From assembly GCF_030128825.1 (NCBI RefSeq), contig NZ_CP119127.1, forward strand, positions 3,100,001 through 3,164,000: 64,000 nucleotides of DNA, in the 5' to 3' direction. The DNA comes from Sphingobium sp. WTD-1 (GTDB taxonomy: Bacteria; Pseudomonadota; Alphaproteobacteria; Sphingomonadales; Sphingomonadaceae). The number at the start of each line of letters is the position of its first letter. The stretch's first letter is position 1. Under the pieces are notes generated by a model that saw nothing but the letters and a program-made list of their open reading frames with translations, was not told the origin of the DNA and ran no database searches. Positions 8,251 through 17,368 of the stretch are shown here, in pieces. Both the position numbers and the translations under genes were made by a program.

Positions 8251-9246
8251 GATTGGGCAGGTCGCGGGCGGCCGGGCCAGCGCGTCATTGTTCAGGAAAT
8301 CATGGTCCGTCAGCGCGTCGAGAAAGGCTAGCAGGGCAGGCATGTCGACATCGACCAGAATCGGTGCGGCATGACGGCGGATGGCCGATTCGATCGTCGG
8401 CGACTGGCCATCGTGCAGCCAGGGGCCAGTGACGGCGACATTGCGCAACGACGGCGTGCGGAACTGTTCGGGCGGCGGCTCGAAGCCCGGCGGCAGGGGC
8501 TTTCCGCCATAAGCGGCCGCATCGACCTCCTGCGGTGCAGCGGTGCCGACATAATGGGTCTTGCTGTCGGTGAAGTCCGGCCCGGAATGGCAGCCGCCAC
8601 AGCCCGCTGCGGCAAATTGCTTGGCCCCACGCTGCGCCAGTGGCGACAATGTGCCGCGATCATGGGCGCTGCCGAAGGAGATCATCGTGCGCTGGAACGC
8701 CGCAAGAGCGGCGGTCACCCTTGCGAAGTCCAGGTCATTGGGTGCGCCGGGGAAGGCAGCCGCGAACATGCGGCGATAGCAGGGATCGGCACCGATCCGC
8801 CGGGCCAGCCCGACATCATCCTGCGTCAACCCCATCTCGACCGGCTTGGTCCCGGTCATCGGCACCATCGCCTGCTGCTCCAGCGACGACAGGCCGGCCT
8901 CGGTCCAGGTCAGGCTGCTGCGCCACGCGACATTGGCAAGGCCGGGCACATTGCGCACGCCCATCTCGCCCCTCACGCCCCGATGGGTGGCCAGACCATC
9001 GGCAAAACCCTTCTCCTGCTGGTGGCAATCGGCGCAGGCCATGCTGCCATCGGCCGACAGCGTACGATCATAAAAGAGCCGGCGGCCAAGCGCGACCTTG
9101 GCCGCGGTCATGCCGTTTTCGGACGGGATGGCGGGCGCTGCAACGCCAGCGGGCAGGGCAGGCCAGCGCCAGGCGGGACGCGCAGCCCCCAGTCCCGTCG
9201 CCAGCAACGCCGCCGCCCCGATGATCGCCGCTCCGCCCACTCGCAT
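8242..9246 (-). CDS. Di-heme cytochrome c peroxidase (MauG/CcpA family)
   Basis: A 334-residue periplasmic protein with two c-type heme sites: CADCH (about residue 77) and CGGCH (about residue 220), in the spacing of bacterial di-heme peroxidases. The N-terminus has a signal peptide or anchor (VGGAAIIGAAALLATGLGAA). Motifs around the hemes (LGRRLFYDRTLSADGSMACADCHQ, FRTPSLRNVAVTGPWLHDGQ, LLAFLDAL) are those of the family. It would use electrons from small c-type cytochromes to reduce hydrogen peroxide, or in MauG-like members to oxidise protein side chains. No partner protein lies nearby, so classical peroxidase activity is the simplest reading. The stop lies within a tandem 15-base repeat. 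Confidence 0.9.
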   Translation of the reverse strand: MRVGGAAIIGAAALLATGLGAARPAWRWPALPAGVAAPAIPSENGMTAAKVALGRRLFYDRTLSADGSMACADCHQQEKGFADGLATHRGVRGEMGVRNVPGLANVAWRSSLTWTEAGLSSLEQQAMVPMTGTKPVEMGLTQDDVGLARRIGADPCYRRMFAAAFPGAPNDLDFARVTAALAAFQRTMISFGSAHDRGTLSPLAQRGAKQFAAAGCGGCHSGPDFTDSKTHYVGTAAPQEVDAAAYGGKPLPPGFEPPPEQFRTPSLRNVAVTGPWLHDGQSPTIESAIRRHAAPILVDVDMPALLAFLDALTDHDFLNNDALARPPATCPIPA

Positions 9247-9614
9247 CCGCTGTCCCCTTCGTCACATATGACGAAACAAAGCTGGCTGATCCTCAGGCCG
9301 GGGTAAAGAGGAGGAGGGGAGCGGCCCTGAAATGACTTCAAGGACGAAGGCCTGATAGGCAGCAACGTCCATCAGGCGGGTGCGGTCTATATGCACCGTC
9401 GGCAATGTCAGAGTGACCATGAGCAACCGGCTATCGGTATCGACGGCAATCCAGCGCATCTATCGCTTTTCCAATCCCGCCATCGGCCACTCTCAAACAG
9501 TCTCTATGAAGCCGTCCGTGCCACTGCCGTTCGGCTTCATCTTTGCCAATTTCCCAATGTAAAATGTTAACGGGGCATATCTACGATGTATCAGCATCGA
9601 TATACAAGGCGGAC
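9247..9614. other. 368-base spacer between divergent genes
   Basis: The left part holds one small open frame on the minus strand (9262-9459, ATG, 65 codons, fairly codon-like third positions, GGA ahead of the start) that I do not recognise and rate as only possibly real. From about 9470 the sequence is clearly less GC-rich than its surroundings and is the likely promoter area of the DUF2142 gene; no clear -35/-10 pair stands out. Confidence 0.4.
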
Positions 9615-11102
9615 ATGCGAAGCGATCGATCTTCTTTTAATATGGGTTTTGATACCGACAAGGCGGTTATCGCGCCATGGTCGCGCCTCGAACAGATATT
9701 GTTTCTCGCCATAGCCCTCGCGACGATGTTCTTCTCAATCCTCACTCCGCCTTTTCAGGCGCCCGACGAGAACCAGCATTATATGAAGGCGCTGGCCCTG
9801 TCGCAGGGCCAGGTCGTGACGCAAATCCAGGGCGACCGGATCGGCGCAGAGCTACCAAACGCCGCGGTTGACCTGCATGCCGTCGATTTCCCGACCGAAC
9901 CGGACGGCCAACGCCACCGCTATGACAAGGCGATGATCGATCGAGCCTGGTCCGCGGACGTCGCCCGCCCCGGCACGCGCTTTGCCGAATTTCCCAATGT
10001 CGCCAGCTATGCGCCGACCCTCTATGCCCTCGGCGCCGTCGGCCTCGCGATAGGCGACGCGCTCGGCCTGCCGCGCATCGGCGCCTTCTATGCCGGCCGC
10101 ATCGTCAATGCGCTGACCGCCTTGCTGCTGCTCGGCACCGCGCTGCGCCTCATCCCCTTCGGCCGCATGGCGCTGCTCGGCACCGCGCTGCTGCCGACCT
10201 TCTGCTACCAGATCGGCTCGCTCTCGCCCGATGCGGTCATCAACGGCGTCGGTTTTCTCGGCCTCGCTCTGGCGCTGCGGATCGGCTTCATGGCGCCGCA
10301 GCGCGCCGGCACCGCCGCCACGCTCGTCACCGCGCCGCTGCTGGCGCTGGCCAAGGGCGTCTATCTACCGCTGATGGCCGCCGGCCTCCGCTGGTCCAGC
10401 CGCGCCAGCCTGCCCCGCAACGCGCTGATCCTTGGCGCGATGATGCTGGGCGCTGTCATCTTCGCTGTCTGGATGAAGGCGAACGGCGGTAGCCAGGCGC
10501 TCTATCACATCACCTCGCGCAAGACCGGGGAGAGCGTGCTGACCGCGCCGCTGGCCCAGCAACTCGCCGTGATCCTGGCCGATCCGGCCGGCTATGCCCG
10601 CATCCTCGCGTCCAGCATCATCGAACGGGCACCAGTCTATGCGCTGCAGATCGTCGGCCGCTTCGGCTGGAACGCGATCCTGCTGCCGCTGCTCGCCTAC
10701 CCGCTTGCCCTGCTGATGCTGGGCAGCGCGGTGCTGAGCGGATCGGGCGCGCGCTTCGGCCTCGGCCAGCGCCTCTGGTGGCTGGCGATCGCGCTCGGCA
10801 CCGCGCTGCTGATCGAAACCGCCATGTATCTCACCGGCACGCCGCTTGGCGCCGATTATGTCCAGGGGACGCAGGGCCGTTATTTCCTGCCGCTGCTGCC
10901 GCTTGTGCTGCTGGCGCTGATGCCGGCCGCCCCGCTGCGCGGCGCTCGCCTGCTTTGCGCCGGCGCGGGCCTGGCCCTGCTGCTGGTCGCGATGCTCAGC
11001 GCCTGGGACAGTTTCTGGGTCCATGGCTTCGTCACCGCCGACGGCATGCCGCCGCACAGCAGCATCGGCCGCGCCTTACTGCTGCCCTCGCCGCGCTGGT
11101 AG
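9615..11102 (+). CDS. DUF2142 family polytopic membrane protein
   Basis: A membrane protein of about 495 residues with some ten hydrophobic segments. The family motif is ILTPPFQAPDENQHYMKALALSQGQV after the first helix: a periplasmic loop with conserved Pro-Asp-Glu-x-x-His, similar to the acidic first loop of GT-C glycosyltransferases. DUF2142 proteins often sit in polysaccharide gene sets and may be GT-C-like, but no function is proven. The ATG at 9615 is chosen because CAAGGCGG precedes it; an ATG at 9543 would add 24 residues without domain character. The 3' end overlaps the convergent PAP2 gene by 27 bases. Confidence 0.78.
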   Translation: MRSDRSSFNMGFDTDKAVIAPWSRLEQILFLAIALATMFFSILTPPFQAPDENQHYMKALALSQGQVVTQIQGDRIGAELPNAAVDLHAVDFPTEPDGQRHRYDKAMIDRAWSADVARPGTRFAEFPNVASYAPTLYALGAVGLAIGDALGLPRIGAFYAGRIVNALTALLLLGTALRLIPFGRMALLGTALLPTFCYQIGSLSPDAVINGVGFLGLALALRIGFMAPQRAGTAATLVTAPLLALAKGVYLPLMAAGLRWSSRASLPRNALILGAMMLGAVIFAVWMKANGGSQALYHITSRKTGESVLTAPLAQQLAVILADPAGYARILASSIIERAPVYALQIVGRFGWNAILLPLLAYPLALLMLGSAVLSGSGARFGLGQRLWWLAIALGTALLIETAMYLTGTPLGADYVQGTQGRYFLPLLPLVLLALMPAAPLRGARLLCAGAGLALLLVAMLSAWDSFWVHGFVTADGMPPHSSIGRALLLPSPRW

Positions 11103-11684
11103 CCAGACCGCACACAGCATAAGCCAGCCCAGCCCTTCGATCCATCCGGCCATCACGTCGCTTGGCCAATGCACGCCCAGCCATACCCGGCTGGCGCCGA
11201 TCAGCGCGATCATCACTGCCGCTGCCCCATAGGCCGAGCGCATGCCGAGCAGCATCGCGAGCGCGCCGAAGAACATCATGTTCCCTGCCGAATGGCCGCT
11301 GGGAAAGCTGTAGGTGTGGACGATGTCGAGATGCGGCAGCAGGTCGGGCCGGGGTGCGGCAAAGACCTGCTTGAGCGCCAGATTGAGCAGCGTCCCACCG
11401 ATCACCAGCAGCAGCAGCCAGATCGCCCGATCACGCGCGCGCCGCCAAAGAAAGGCCAGGGCCAAAGCCAGCAGGCACAAACGCCCCACCGTGCCGCCGA
11501 CCGCCGAAGCAATCTGCATGAGCAAGGTGACAATGGCGCCCCCGCTCGTATCCCGTGCCCGCCCGGCGGCGCCCATCAGGCCGATGTTCAGATCGTCGAG
11601 CAGACCATTACGCTGCGCCAGCGCGATTCCCAGCACGCAAAAAAGCGCGAGGATGAATATCCCCGCGCCCTTTTTCAGCACCAT
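11076..11684 (-). CDS. PAP2 superfamily membrane phosphatase
   Basis: About 202 residues with five to six membrane helices and all three phosphatase motifs: KQVFAAPRP (KX6RP), SFPSGHS (PSGH) and SRVWLGVHWPSD (SRX5HX3D). Such enzymes remove phosphate from lipid phosphates such as phosphatidic acid or undecaprenyl pyrophosphate on the periplasmic face. The ATG at 11684 lies 7 bases past the lpd stop, so it is read as the last gene of the pdhC-thioesterase-lpd transcript; the longer frame would overlap lpd. The substrate is not predicted. Confidence 0.88.
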   Translation of the reverse strand: MVLKKGAGIFILALFCVLGIALAQRNGLLDDLNIGLMGAAGRARDTSGGAIVTLLMQIASAVGGTVGRLCLLALALAFLWRRARDRAIWLLLLVIGGTLLNLALKQVFAAPRPDLLPHLDIVHTYSFPSGHSAGNMMFFGALAMLLGMRSAYGAAAVMIALIGASRVWLGVHWPSDVMAGWIEGLGWLMLCAVWLPARRGQQ

Positions 11685-11691
11685 ATGCCGA

Positions 11692-13107
11692 TCAGATATG
11701 GAGCGCACGCCCATAAGCGGCGAGCACGCTTTCATGCATCGATTCCGAGATGGTCGGGTGCGGGAACACCGTCTGCATCAGTTCGGCCTCGGTCGTCTCC
11801 AGCGTCTTCCCGATGGTGTAACCCTGGATCATTTCGGTCACTTCCGCGCCGATCATGTGGGCACCCAGCAGTTCGCCGGTCTTGGCGTCGAACACGGTCT
11901 TGGTGAAGCCCTCGGCCTCGCCCAGCGCGATCGCCTTGCCGTTGCCGATGAACGGGAACATGCCGACCTTGACGTCGTAGCCCGCTTCCTTGGCCTTGGC
12001 TTCGGTCAGGCCCACCGATGCAATCTGCGGGTGGCAATAGGTGCAACCCGGAATGTTGCGGACGTCCATCGCATGCGGGTGGACATCCTTGTTGCCCAGC
12101 GCCTGCGCGATCGCCTCGACCGTGGTGACGGCTTCATGGCTCGCCTTGTGGGCCAGCCATGGCGGCGCGGTGACGTCGCCGATCGCCCAAATGCCGTCTA
12201 CATTGGTGCGGCCATAGGCGTCGGTCTTGATATGATAGCGCTGATCCGGCTCGACGCCGACATCTTCCAGGCCGATATTCTCGACATTGGGGACGATCCC
12301 GATCGCCACGATGACATGGCTATATTCGGCAGTGATGTCCTTGCCGGCCTTGTCCTTGATGGTCGCGGTCACGGCCTTGTCGGTCGCGGCGATCTTCTCG
12401 ATCTTGGCGCCGGTCAGGATGGTCATGCCCTGCTTCTTGACTGCCTTTTCAAGGAAGGCCGAGACATCGGCATCCTCGACCGGCACGATCCGGTCCATCA
12501 TCTCGACCACGGTCACATCAGCGCCCATGTCGTTGTAGAAGCTGGCAAACTCGATACCGATCGCGCCAGAACCGATGACCAGCAGCTTGGTCGGCATTTC
12601 CGCCGGGGTCATGGCGTGGCGATAGGTCCACACGCGCTTGCCGTCAGCCTTGAGTTGCGGCAGGTCGCGGGCGCGGGCGCCGGTCGCGACGATGATATGC
12701 TTGGCGGTCAGTTCTTCGCTCTTGCCATCCTTGGTGACGGTCAGCTTGCCCTTGCCGGTCAGCTTGCCATCGCCCATGTGGACGGTGATCTTGTTCTTCT
12801 TCATCAGGTGCGTGACGCCCTGATTGAGCTGCTTGGCGACGCCGCGCGAACGCTTCACCACCGCTTCGATGTCGGCGCTGATCTTCTCGGCTGCCAGGCC
12901 ATAATCCTTGGCATGCTGCATATAATGGAAGATTTCAGCCGAACGCAGCAGCGCCTTGGTCGGAATGCAGCCCCAGTTGAGGCAGATGCCGCCCAGATTT
13001 TCGCGCTCCACGATCGCGGTCTTGAGGCCCAGTTGCGCCGCCCGGATGGCAGCAACATAGCCGCCCGGGCCGGAGCCGAGGACGATCAGGTCATAGGTAT
13101 CAGCCAT
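11692..13107 (-). CDS. lpdA: Dihydrolipoyl dehydrogenase (E3)
   Basis: A 471-residue flavoprotein that reoxidises dihydrolipoamide with NAD+. The FAD-binding GSGPGGYVAAIRAAQLG motif is at the N-terminus, the redox disulfide in GGICLNWGCIPTKALL, the NAD-binding GSGAIGIEFASFYNDMG in the middle and the active-site His-Glu in HPTISE near the C-terminus (HPTISESMHESVLAAYGRA). Its place in an operon with the PDH E2 gene makes the pyruvate dehydrogenase complex the likely main user, though E3 is commonly shared with other 2-oxoacid dehydrogenases. Confidence 0.96.
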   Translation of the reverse strand: MADTYDLIVLGSGPGGYVAAIRAAQLGLKTAIVERENLGGICLNWGCIPTKALLRSAEIFHYMQHAKDYGLAAEKISADIEAVVKRSRGVAKQLNQGVTHLMKKNKITVHMGDGKLTGKGKLTVTKDGKSEELTAKHIIVATGARARDLPQLKADGKRVWTYRHAMTPAEMPTKLLVIGSGAIGIEFASFYNDMGADVTVVEMMDRIVPVEDADVSAFLEKAVKKQGMTILTGAKIEKIAATDKAVTATIKDKAGKDITAEYSHVIVAIGIVPNVENIGLEDVGVEPDQRYHIKTDAYGRTNVDGIWAIGDVTAPPWLAHKASHEAVTTVEAIAQALGNKDVHPHAMDVRNIPGCTYCHPQIASVGLTEAKAKEAGYDVKVGMFPFIGNGKAIALGEAEGFTKTVFDAKTGELLGAHMIGAEVTEMIQGYTIGKTLETTEAELMQTVFPHPTISESMHESVLAAYGRALHI

Positions 13108-13147
13108 GGTCTCTCTCGCTATTCGATATCTTGGTCAGGCCGCGCCC

Positions 13148-13549
13148 TTATTGAGCAGGCAGCGGCGGCACGGAACGGGGTTGGCGATCCTCACCGATCG
13201 CCACGAAGGTGAAGGTCGCCTGGGTCACGCGATAGGACCGGTCGTCATGACGGGCTCGGCGCCACGCCTCGACATCGATCTTCATCGACGTGCGGCCGAC
13301 CGACTTGAGCGTCGCGAACACCGACACTTCGTCGCCGACGATGACCGGACGGTGGAAGGTCATGCCCTCTACCGCGATCGTCACCGCACGGCCGTGGCTG
13401 TAGCGCGCCGCGACCGAACCCGCAGCCGAATCCATCAGGCTCATCAGCCAGCCGCCGAAAATATCCCCGTGGGGATTGGTATCGGCCGGCATGGCGATGA
13501 CGCGCACCGCCGGGCTATGCTCCGGCGGCTGCTCGTCGATCTTCGCCAT
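13148..13549 (-). CDS. YciA-like acyl-CoA thioesterase
   Basis: A 133-residue single hotdog-domain protein. The motif NPHGDIFGGWLMSLMDSAAG, with the Asn/His/Gly-Asp catalytic region, and the later EVSVFATLKSVGRTSMKI are those of YciA/BFIT thioesterases that hydrolyse acyl-CoA esters. The start codon overlaps the pdhC stop codon (TGATG). Lying between E2 and E3 of the PDH complex, it may keep free CoA available or release acetyl-CoA excess; this is inference from position. Confidence 0.9.
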   Translation of the reverse strand: MAKIDEQPPEHSPAVRVIAMPADTNPHGDIFGGWLMSLMDSAAGSVAARYSHGRAVTIAVEGMTFHRPVIVGDEVSVFATLKSVGRTSMKIDVEAWRRARHDDRSYRVTQATFTFVAIGEDRQPRSVPPLPAQ

Positions 13550-14853
13550 CAGGCCAGCATGCCCAGCGGATTTTCGATGAGTTCGCGGAACGCCTTCATC
13601 AGGCGAGCGCCATCGGCGCCGTCGATCGCGCGATGATCGAAGCTGCCGGTCGCCGACATGACGGTCGCAATCTGGAGCGAGTCATCGACCACGAAGGGAC
13701 GCTTCTCGCCCGCGCCGATCGCCATGATCATGCCCTGCGGCGGGTTGATGACCGCCTCGAACTGCTTGATGCCGAACATGCCCATGTTCGACAGCGACGC
13801 GGTGCCGCCCTGATATTCGCTCGGCTGCAGCTTGCCGGCCTTGGCGCGATCGGCCAGATCCTTCATCTCGTTCGAGATGGCGGCCACGCCCTTGATGTCC
13901 GCGCCGGTGACGATCGGGGTGATCAGGCCACCGGGGATCGACACGGCCACCGAAATGTCGGCACGCTTGAACTGCAGCATCTGGTCGCCGGCGAACTGCA
14001 CGTTGCACTCGGGCACCTGCATCAGGGCCACGCCCAGCGCCTTGATCAGCAGGTCGTTGACCGACAGCTTGACGCCACGGCCCGACAGGCCGGCGTTCAG
14101 CTCGCCGCGCAGCTTCAGCAGCTTGTCGAGCTGAATGTCCACGGTCAGGTAGATGTGCGGCACCTGCTGCTTGGACTCGGTCAGGCGACGCGCGATCGTC
14201 TTGCGCATGCCATTGAGCTTGATGACTTCGTGCGGGATGCCGAAATCCTGTGCGGCGGCGGCCACCGGCGCCGGGGCAGCGGCGGGCGCAGCAGCGGCCG
14301 GGGCGGCAACCGGTGCAGCGGCCTTGGCCGGCGCGGCAGCGGCGCCATCCAGATCGGCCTTGACGATGCGGCCGTTCGGGCCCGAGCCGGCGACAGCGGC
14401 CAGATCGACACCCTTGGCTTCGGCCAGACGACGGGCGAGCGGGCTCGCCTTCACGCGGCCTTCCGCCGGAGCGGCGGCAGGCGCAGCCGCCTTCGCCGGC
14501 ACCGGATCAGCCTTGGCGGCGGGGGCGGCGGCTTCGGCCTTGGCCGGCACCGCATCAGCCTTGGGCGCGGGCACAGCGCCACCGCTGGCGGCAGCTGCGG
14601 CGACATCCTCGCCCTCTTCGGCGATGATCGCGATGACGGTGCCGACCTTCACGCCTTCGGCGCCTTCCGACACCAGGATCTTGGCGACGGTACCTTCATC
14701 GACCGCTTCGAATTCCATGGTGGCCTTGTCGGTCTCGATCTCGGCGAGAAGGTCGCCGGACGATACCTTGTCCCCTTCCTTGACCAGCCACTTGGCCAGC
14801 GTGCCCTCCTCCATGGTGGGGGACAGGGCAGGCATCTGGATCGTCTTGCTCAT
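13549..14853 (-). CDS. pdhC: Pyruvate dehydrogenase E2, dihydrolipoamide acetyltransferase
   Basis: A 434-residue E2 chain. Residues 1-77 are one lipoyl domain with the lipoylated Lys in [17 protein letters not shown]. An Ala/Pro-rich linker follows, then the E1/E3-binding domain ([23 protein letters not shown]), a second linker and the catalytic domain with [10 protein letters not shown] and its active-site His. It moves acetyl groups to CoA. The E1 genes pdhA and pdhB are not adjacent, so the complex is encoded at more than one locus. lipA, which makes the lipoyl cofactor, is about 2.5 kb away on the other strand. Confidence 0.95.
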   Translation of the reverse strand: MSKTIQMPALSPTMEEGTLAKWLVKEGDKVSSGDLLAEIETDKATMEFEAVDEGTVAKILVSEGAEGVKVGTVIAIIAEEGEDVAAAAASGGAVPAPKADAVPAKAEAAAPAAKADPVPAKAAAPAAAPAEGRVKASPLARRLAEAKGVDLAAVAGSGPNGRIVKADLDGAAAAPAKAAAPVAAPAAAAPAAAPAPVAAAAQDFGIPHEVIKLNGMRKTIARRLTESKQQVPHIYLTVDIQLDKLLKLRGELNAGLSGRGVKLSVNDLLIKALGVALMQVPECNVQFAGDQMLQFKRADISVAVSIPGGLITPIVTGADIKGVAAISNEMKDLADRAKAGKLQPSEYQGGTASLSNMGMFGIKQFEAVINPPQGMIMAIGAGEKRPFVVDDSLQIATVMSATGSFDHRAIDGADGARLMKAFRELIENPLGMLA

Positions 14854-15042
14854 GCGTTCGGGGCCTCTTCTTGATTATCTGGCACGCGCCGTTTCGGAGC
14901 CCGTTTTCACCCTTTGGCCGGAACGGTCAAGGCCACGCCTTGCGCAAGGGCCCATAATGCCCCACATTTCACCTCGTTGGTTCGTCGGGGCAGTTTTGAC
15001 GGGCCGGCAAGGCCGATTTTTGTTTCTCGGGGATATCGAACA

Positions 15043-15498
15043 ATGCGGACATATCTGGTGGTCGTGGACGAATCGCCCGAAGCGGAAACCGCGCTGCGCT
15101 TCGCCGCGCGCCGTGCCGCCAAGACGGCGGGCACCGTCCGCATCCTGGCCCTCATCCCGCCGTCCGAATTCGTCCAGTGGGGCGGCGTTCAGGCGACGAT
15201 GGAAGATGAAGCGCTGCAACGGGCCGAAGCGCTGGTGACCAGTGCGGCCGGCACGCTGACCGACGAATCTGGCATCCGCCCCAGCATCACCGTGCGCCAG
15301 GGCGATCCCGTCGCGGTCGTGCGCAAGACGCTGGAGGAAATGGACGATGTCGCCGCGCTGGTCCTGGGTGCTGCCGCCAGTGGCCCGCCCGGTGCCCTGG
15401 TATCCCATTTCACCGGATCGGACGCGGGCAAAATGCCCTGCCCGATCATGATCATTCCCGGCGGCCTGGACAGCGACGCGATCGACCGGCTGAGCTGA
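15043..15498 (+). CDS. Universal stress protein family protein
   Basis: A 151-residue single UspA domain: the first strand TYLVVVDESPEAETALRFAARRA, and the C-terminal DDVAALVLGAAASGPPGALVSHFTGS...CPIMIIPGG, which corresponds to the nucleotide-binding loop region. The classical GxxG-9x-G(S/T) motif is only partly kept, so ATP binding is uncertain. The ATG at 15043 is preferred over an earlier one at 14914 because a GGGGA site precedes it and homologous domains begin with this strand. Divergent from pdhC. Confidence 0.8.
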   Translation: MRTYLVVVDESPEAETALRFAARRAAKTAGTVRILALIPPSEFVQWGGVQATMEDEALQRAEALVTSAAGTLTDESGIRPSITVRQGDPVAVVRKTLEEMDDVAALVLGAAASGPPGALVSHFTGSDAGKMPCPIMIIPGGLDSDAIDRLS

Positions 15499-15832
15499 AC
15501 AGCGAGCGCCCAATGGCCCGATTTATGGGGGTAGGTGATCGGCCAATTGGGCCGTCATACCAGCGCGCGCTGCGCGTCTTGCTTTTTGCGTGACCGCGAC
15601 ACCTAATTGCCGTGATCCTGGTAATCAGCACAGCGAGCGACCCGTCCTGCACCAGGGCAACAAATCGCTCACGCTCGCTCCTTCGTCTTGTACCGATAAT
15701 TCGGCACTGCGGTCCATACGATTGCCTACCCAACCCGCTGAAACCAGGCTACACACGGTGTCGACTGTCCAGTTGCGGTAAAAGACGCGCTGCACCAGCC
15801 CAGGATCATCAGATGGCGGGCGCTGGCCGACA
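15499..15832. other. 334-base spacer with inverted repeats
   Basis: No supportable gene. GCCCAATGGCC (15508-15518) and GGCCAATTGGGC (15541-15552) form an imperfect stem with one unpaired T soon after the UspA-family stop; it could be a terminator-like hairpin although no T-run follows. A second inverted pair (AGCGAGCGA near 15633 and CGCTCACGCTCGCT near 15666) is looser. Short frames here show no domain I recognise. Confidence 0.4.
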
Positions 15833-16651
15833 TCAGCGGATACGCTTGATCCAGGTCTGGCCGCCTTCGCGCACTTCGGTGGTGAAATTGGGGATGGCGG
15901 CGACCAGATCGGACAGGCGCTTGAAACCATAATTGCGCACGTCGAAGCTGGAGCGATTGCCGACCCGCTGGCCGACTGGTCCCAGGGCGACGAAACCGCG
16001 TTCGTCCCGTTTCGCCTCGTCATAGGCGTCGATAAGCAAACGGACGACTTCCGGGTCCACCGCTGCGCCTGTGCCTGCCGGTGCAGGCGTTGCCGCTGGC
16101 GGTGGCGAGAAGGTCGGCGTTGCGACGGGCTTGGCAGCCGCGCTGCTCTTGGCTGGTGCCTTCTTCTTGGGCGCCGCTGCGGGCTTGGCCACCGGCACTT
16201 CGACCGGCCGCAGTGCCGCGACGTCGATGAAGCGGGTGCAGGCACGACGAAAGCCCTCGGGCGCATTGGCGTTGCCAAAGCCATAGACCGGAATGCCGTC
16301 CTGGCGCAGCCGCGTCACCAAGGGGGTGAAGTCGCTGTCGCTCGACATCAGGCCGAAGCCGTCGACGCGCCCGCTGGACAGCAGGTCCATCGCGTCGATT
16401 GTCATCTTCATGTCGGTGGCATTCTTGCCCTTGGTCAGGTCGAACTGCTGCTGCGGCTCGATCGCCTGCGCGACTGACAGTGCCGCCCAGGTCTTGAGCG
16501 TCGCCTTGTTCCAATTGCCATAGGCGCGGCGGATATTGACCGTGCCCAGCTCCGCCAGCACCGTCATGACCGCGTCGAAATGGGCCGCCGACGCATTGTC
16601 TGCGTCGATCAACAGGGCGATATTGCCGCGCCCTTCCTGCCGCATGGGCAT
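15833..16651 (-). CDS. NYN-domain (LabA-like) protein with C-terminal LOTUS/OST-HTH domain
   Basis: A 272-residue protein. Residues 8-155 are a NYN domain (PIN-like nuclease fold) with acidic residues in ALLIDADNASAAHFD, ATDMKMTIDAMDL and LMSSDSDFTPLV, the expected metal-binding positions. A basic Ala/Lys/Pro linker (about 160-200) leads to a LOTUS/OST-HTH domain (RLLIDAYDEAKRDERGFVALGPVGQRV...YGFKRLSDLVAAIPNF), an RNA-binding module. A role in RNA cleavage or turnover is inferred. GGGAGG six to seven bases upstream fixes the start at 16651. It starts 13 bases after the carbonic anhydrase stop, so the two are probably cotranscribed. Confidence 0.88.
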   Translation of the reverse strand: MPMRQEGRGNIALLIDADNASAAHFDAVMTVLAELGTVNIRRAYGNWNKATLKTWAALSVAQAIEPQQQFDLTKGKNATDMKMTIDAMDLLSSGRVDGFGLMSSDSDFTPLVTRLRQDGIPVYGFGNANAPEGFRRACTRFIDVAALRPVEVPVAKPAAAPKKKAPAKSSAAAKPVATPTFSPPPAATPAPAGTGAAVDPEVVRLLIDAYDEAKRDERGFVALGPVGQRVGNRSSFDVRNYGFKRLSDLVAAIPNFTTEVREGGQTWIKRIR

Positions 16652-16664
16652 GATGTGCCTCCCG

Positions 16665-17303
16665 TCAGGCTGCGGCGAAGACGCCGGTCTGTTCGTCCAA
16701 TATGTGAAGCTGGCCATCGGCAATAGCGAAGAAGCTGCCGACCAGCTTCAGTTCGCCGCTCTTCTCCTTGGCGCGCACGCAAGGGAAGCTGCGCAAATTG
16801 GTAAGGCTGACCTTCACGCCTTCCTGCTCCATGGCGCGCTCGACATCCCGGTCGCGCTGGTCGCCATAGCGGCCTACCACCACGTCGCGGGCATCATCGA
16901 GCAGTTGGATCCAGTTATGGATAAAGCCGCCTTCGCCCGGAGGCGCGTCCTTGAGGTCATGGCTGAGCGCCGCCTTGCAGCCGCCGCACTTGCCATGGCC
17001 CATGACGACGATCTCGCCGACCTTGAGCACCTGGACGGCAAATTCCAGCGCAGCCGACACGCCGTGCCAGCCGGGATTGGTTTCAAAAGGCGGCACCAGC
17101 GCGGCGACATTGCGCACGACGAAGATTTCGCCGGGGCTGGTGTCGAAGATCTGGGCCGGGTCGACTCGGCTGTCGGAGCAGGCGATCACCATCACTTTGG
17201 GGCTCTGCCCCTCGTTGAGTTCGTCCCATCGCTCGCGCTGCTGGGACCAGCCGGTGTCACGGAAGCGGCGATAGCCTTCGAGCATGTCTGCAAAGTCGGT
17301 CAT
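16665..17303 (-). CDS. can: Beta-class carbonic anhydrase
   Basis: A 212-residue zinc enzyme converting CO2 and bicarbonate. The zinc ligands are Cys and Asp/Arg dyad in ACSDSRVDP, and His and Cys in GHGKCGGCKAAL, the standard beta-class set; VVRNVAALVPP is the usual conserved helix. The ATG at 17303 is used because the domain begins soon after (DFADMLEGYRRFR). Divergent from lipA with about 65 bases between the starts, and followed by the NYN-LOTUS gene. Confidence 0.94.
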   Translation of the reverse strand: MTDFADMLEGYRRFRDTGWSQQRERWDELNEGQSPKVMVIACSDSRVDPAQIFDTSPGEIFVVRNVAALVPPFETNPGWHGVSAALEFAVQVLKVGEIVVMGHGKCGGCKAALSHDLKDAPPGEGGFIHNWIQLLDDARDVVVGRYGDQRDRDVERAMEQEGVKVSLTNLRSFPCVRAKEKSGELKLVGSFFAIADGQLHILDEQTGVFAAA

Positions 17304-17368
17304 GATGATTGATGTGCCGCACAAAGAGAGGGCTGGCAAGTATGGTCCTGCATCGCTATCTGGGGCCG

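Noticed and set aside
9262..9459. A 65-codon minus-strand gene downstream of the DUF2142 promoter area
   Set aside because: Codon use is passable, but there is no family match by eye; it is only mentioned in the spacer entry.
15452..15733. A minus-strand gene in the spacer after the UspA-type gene
   Set aside because: It overlaps the UspA-type 3' end, lacks a ribosome-binding site and shows no recognisable domain.
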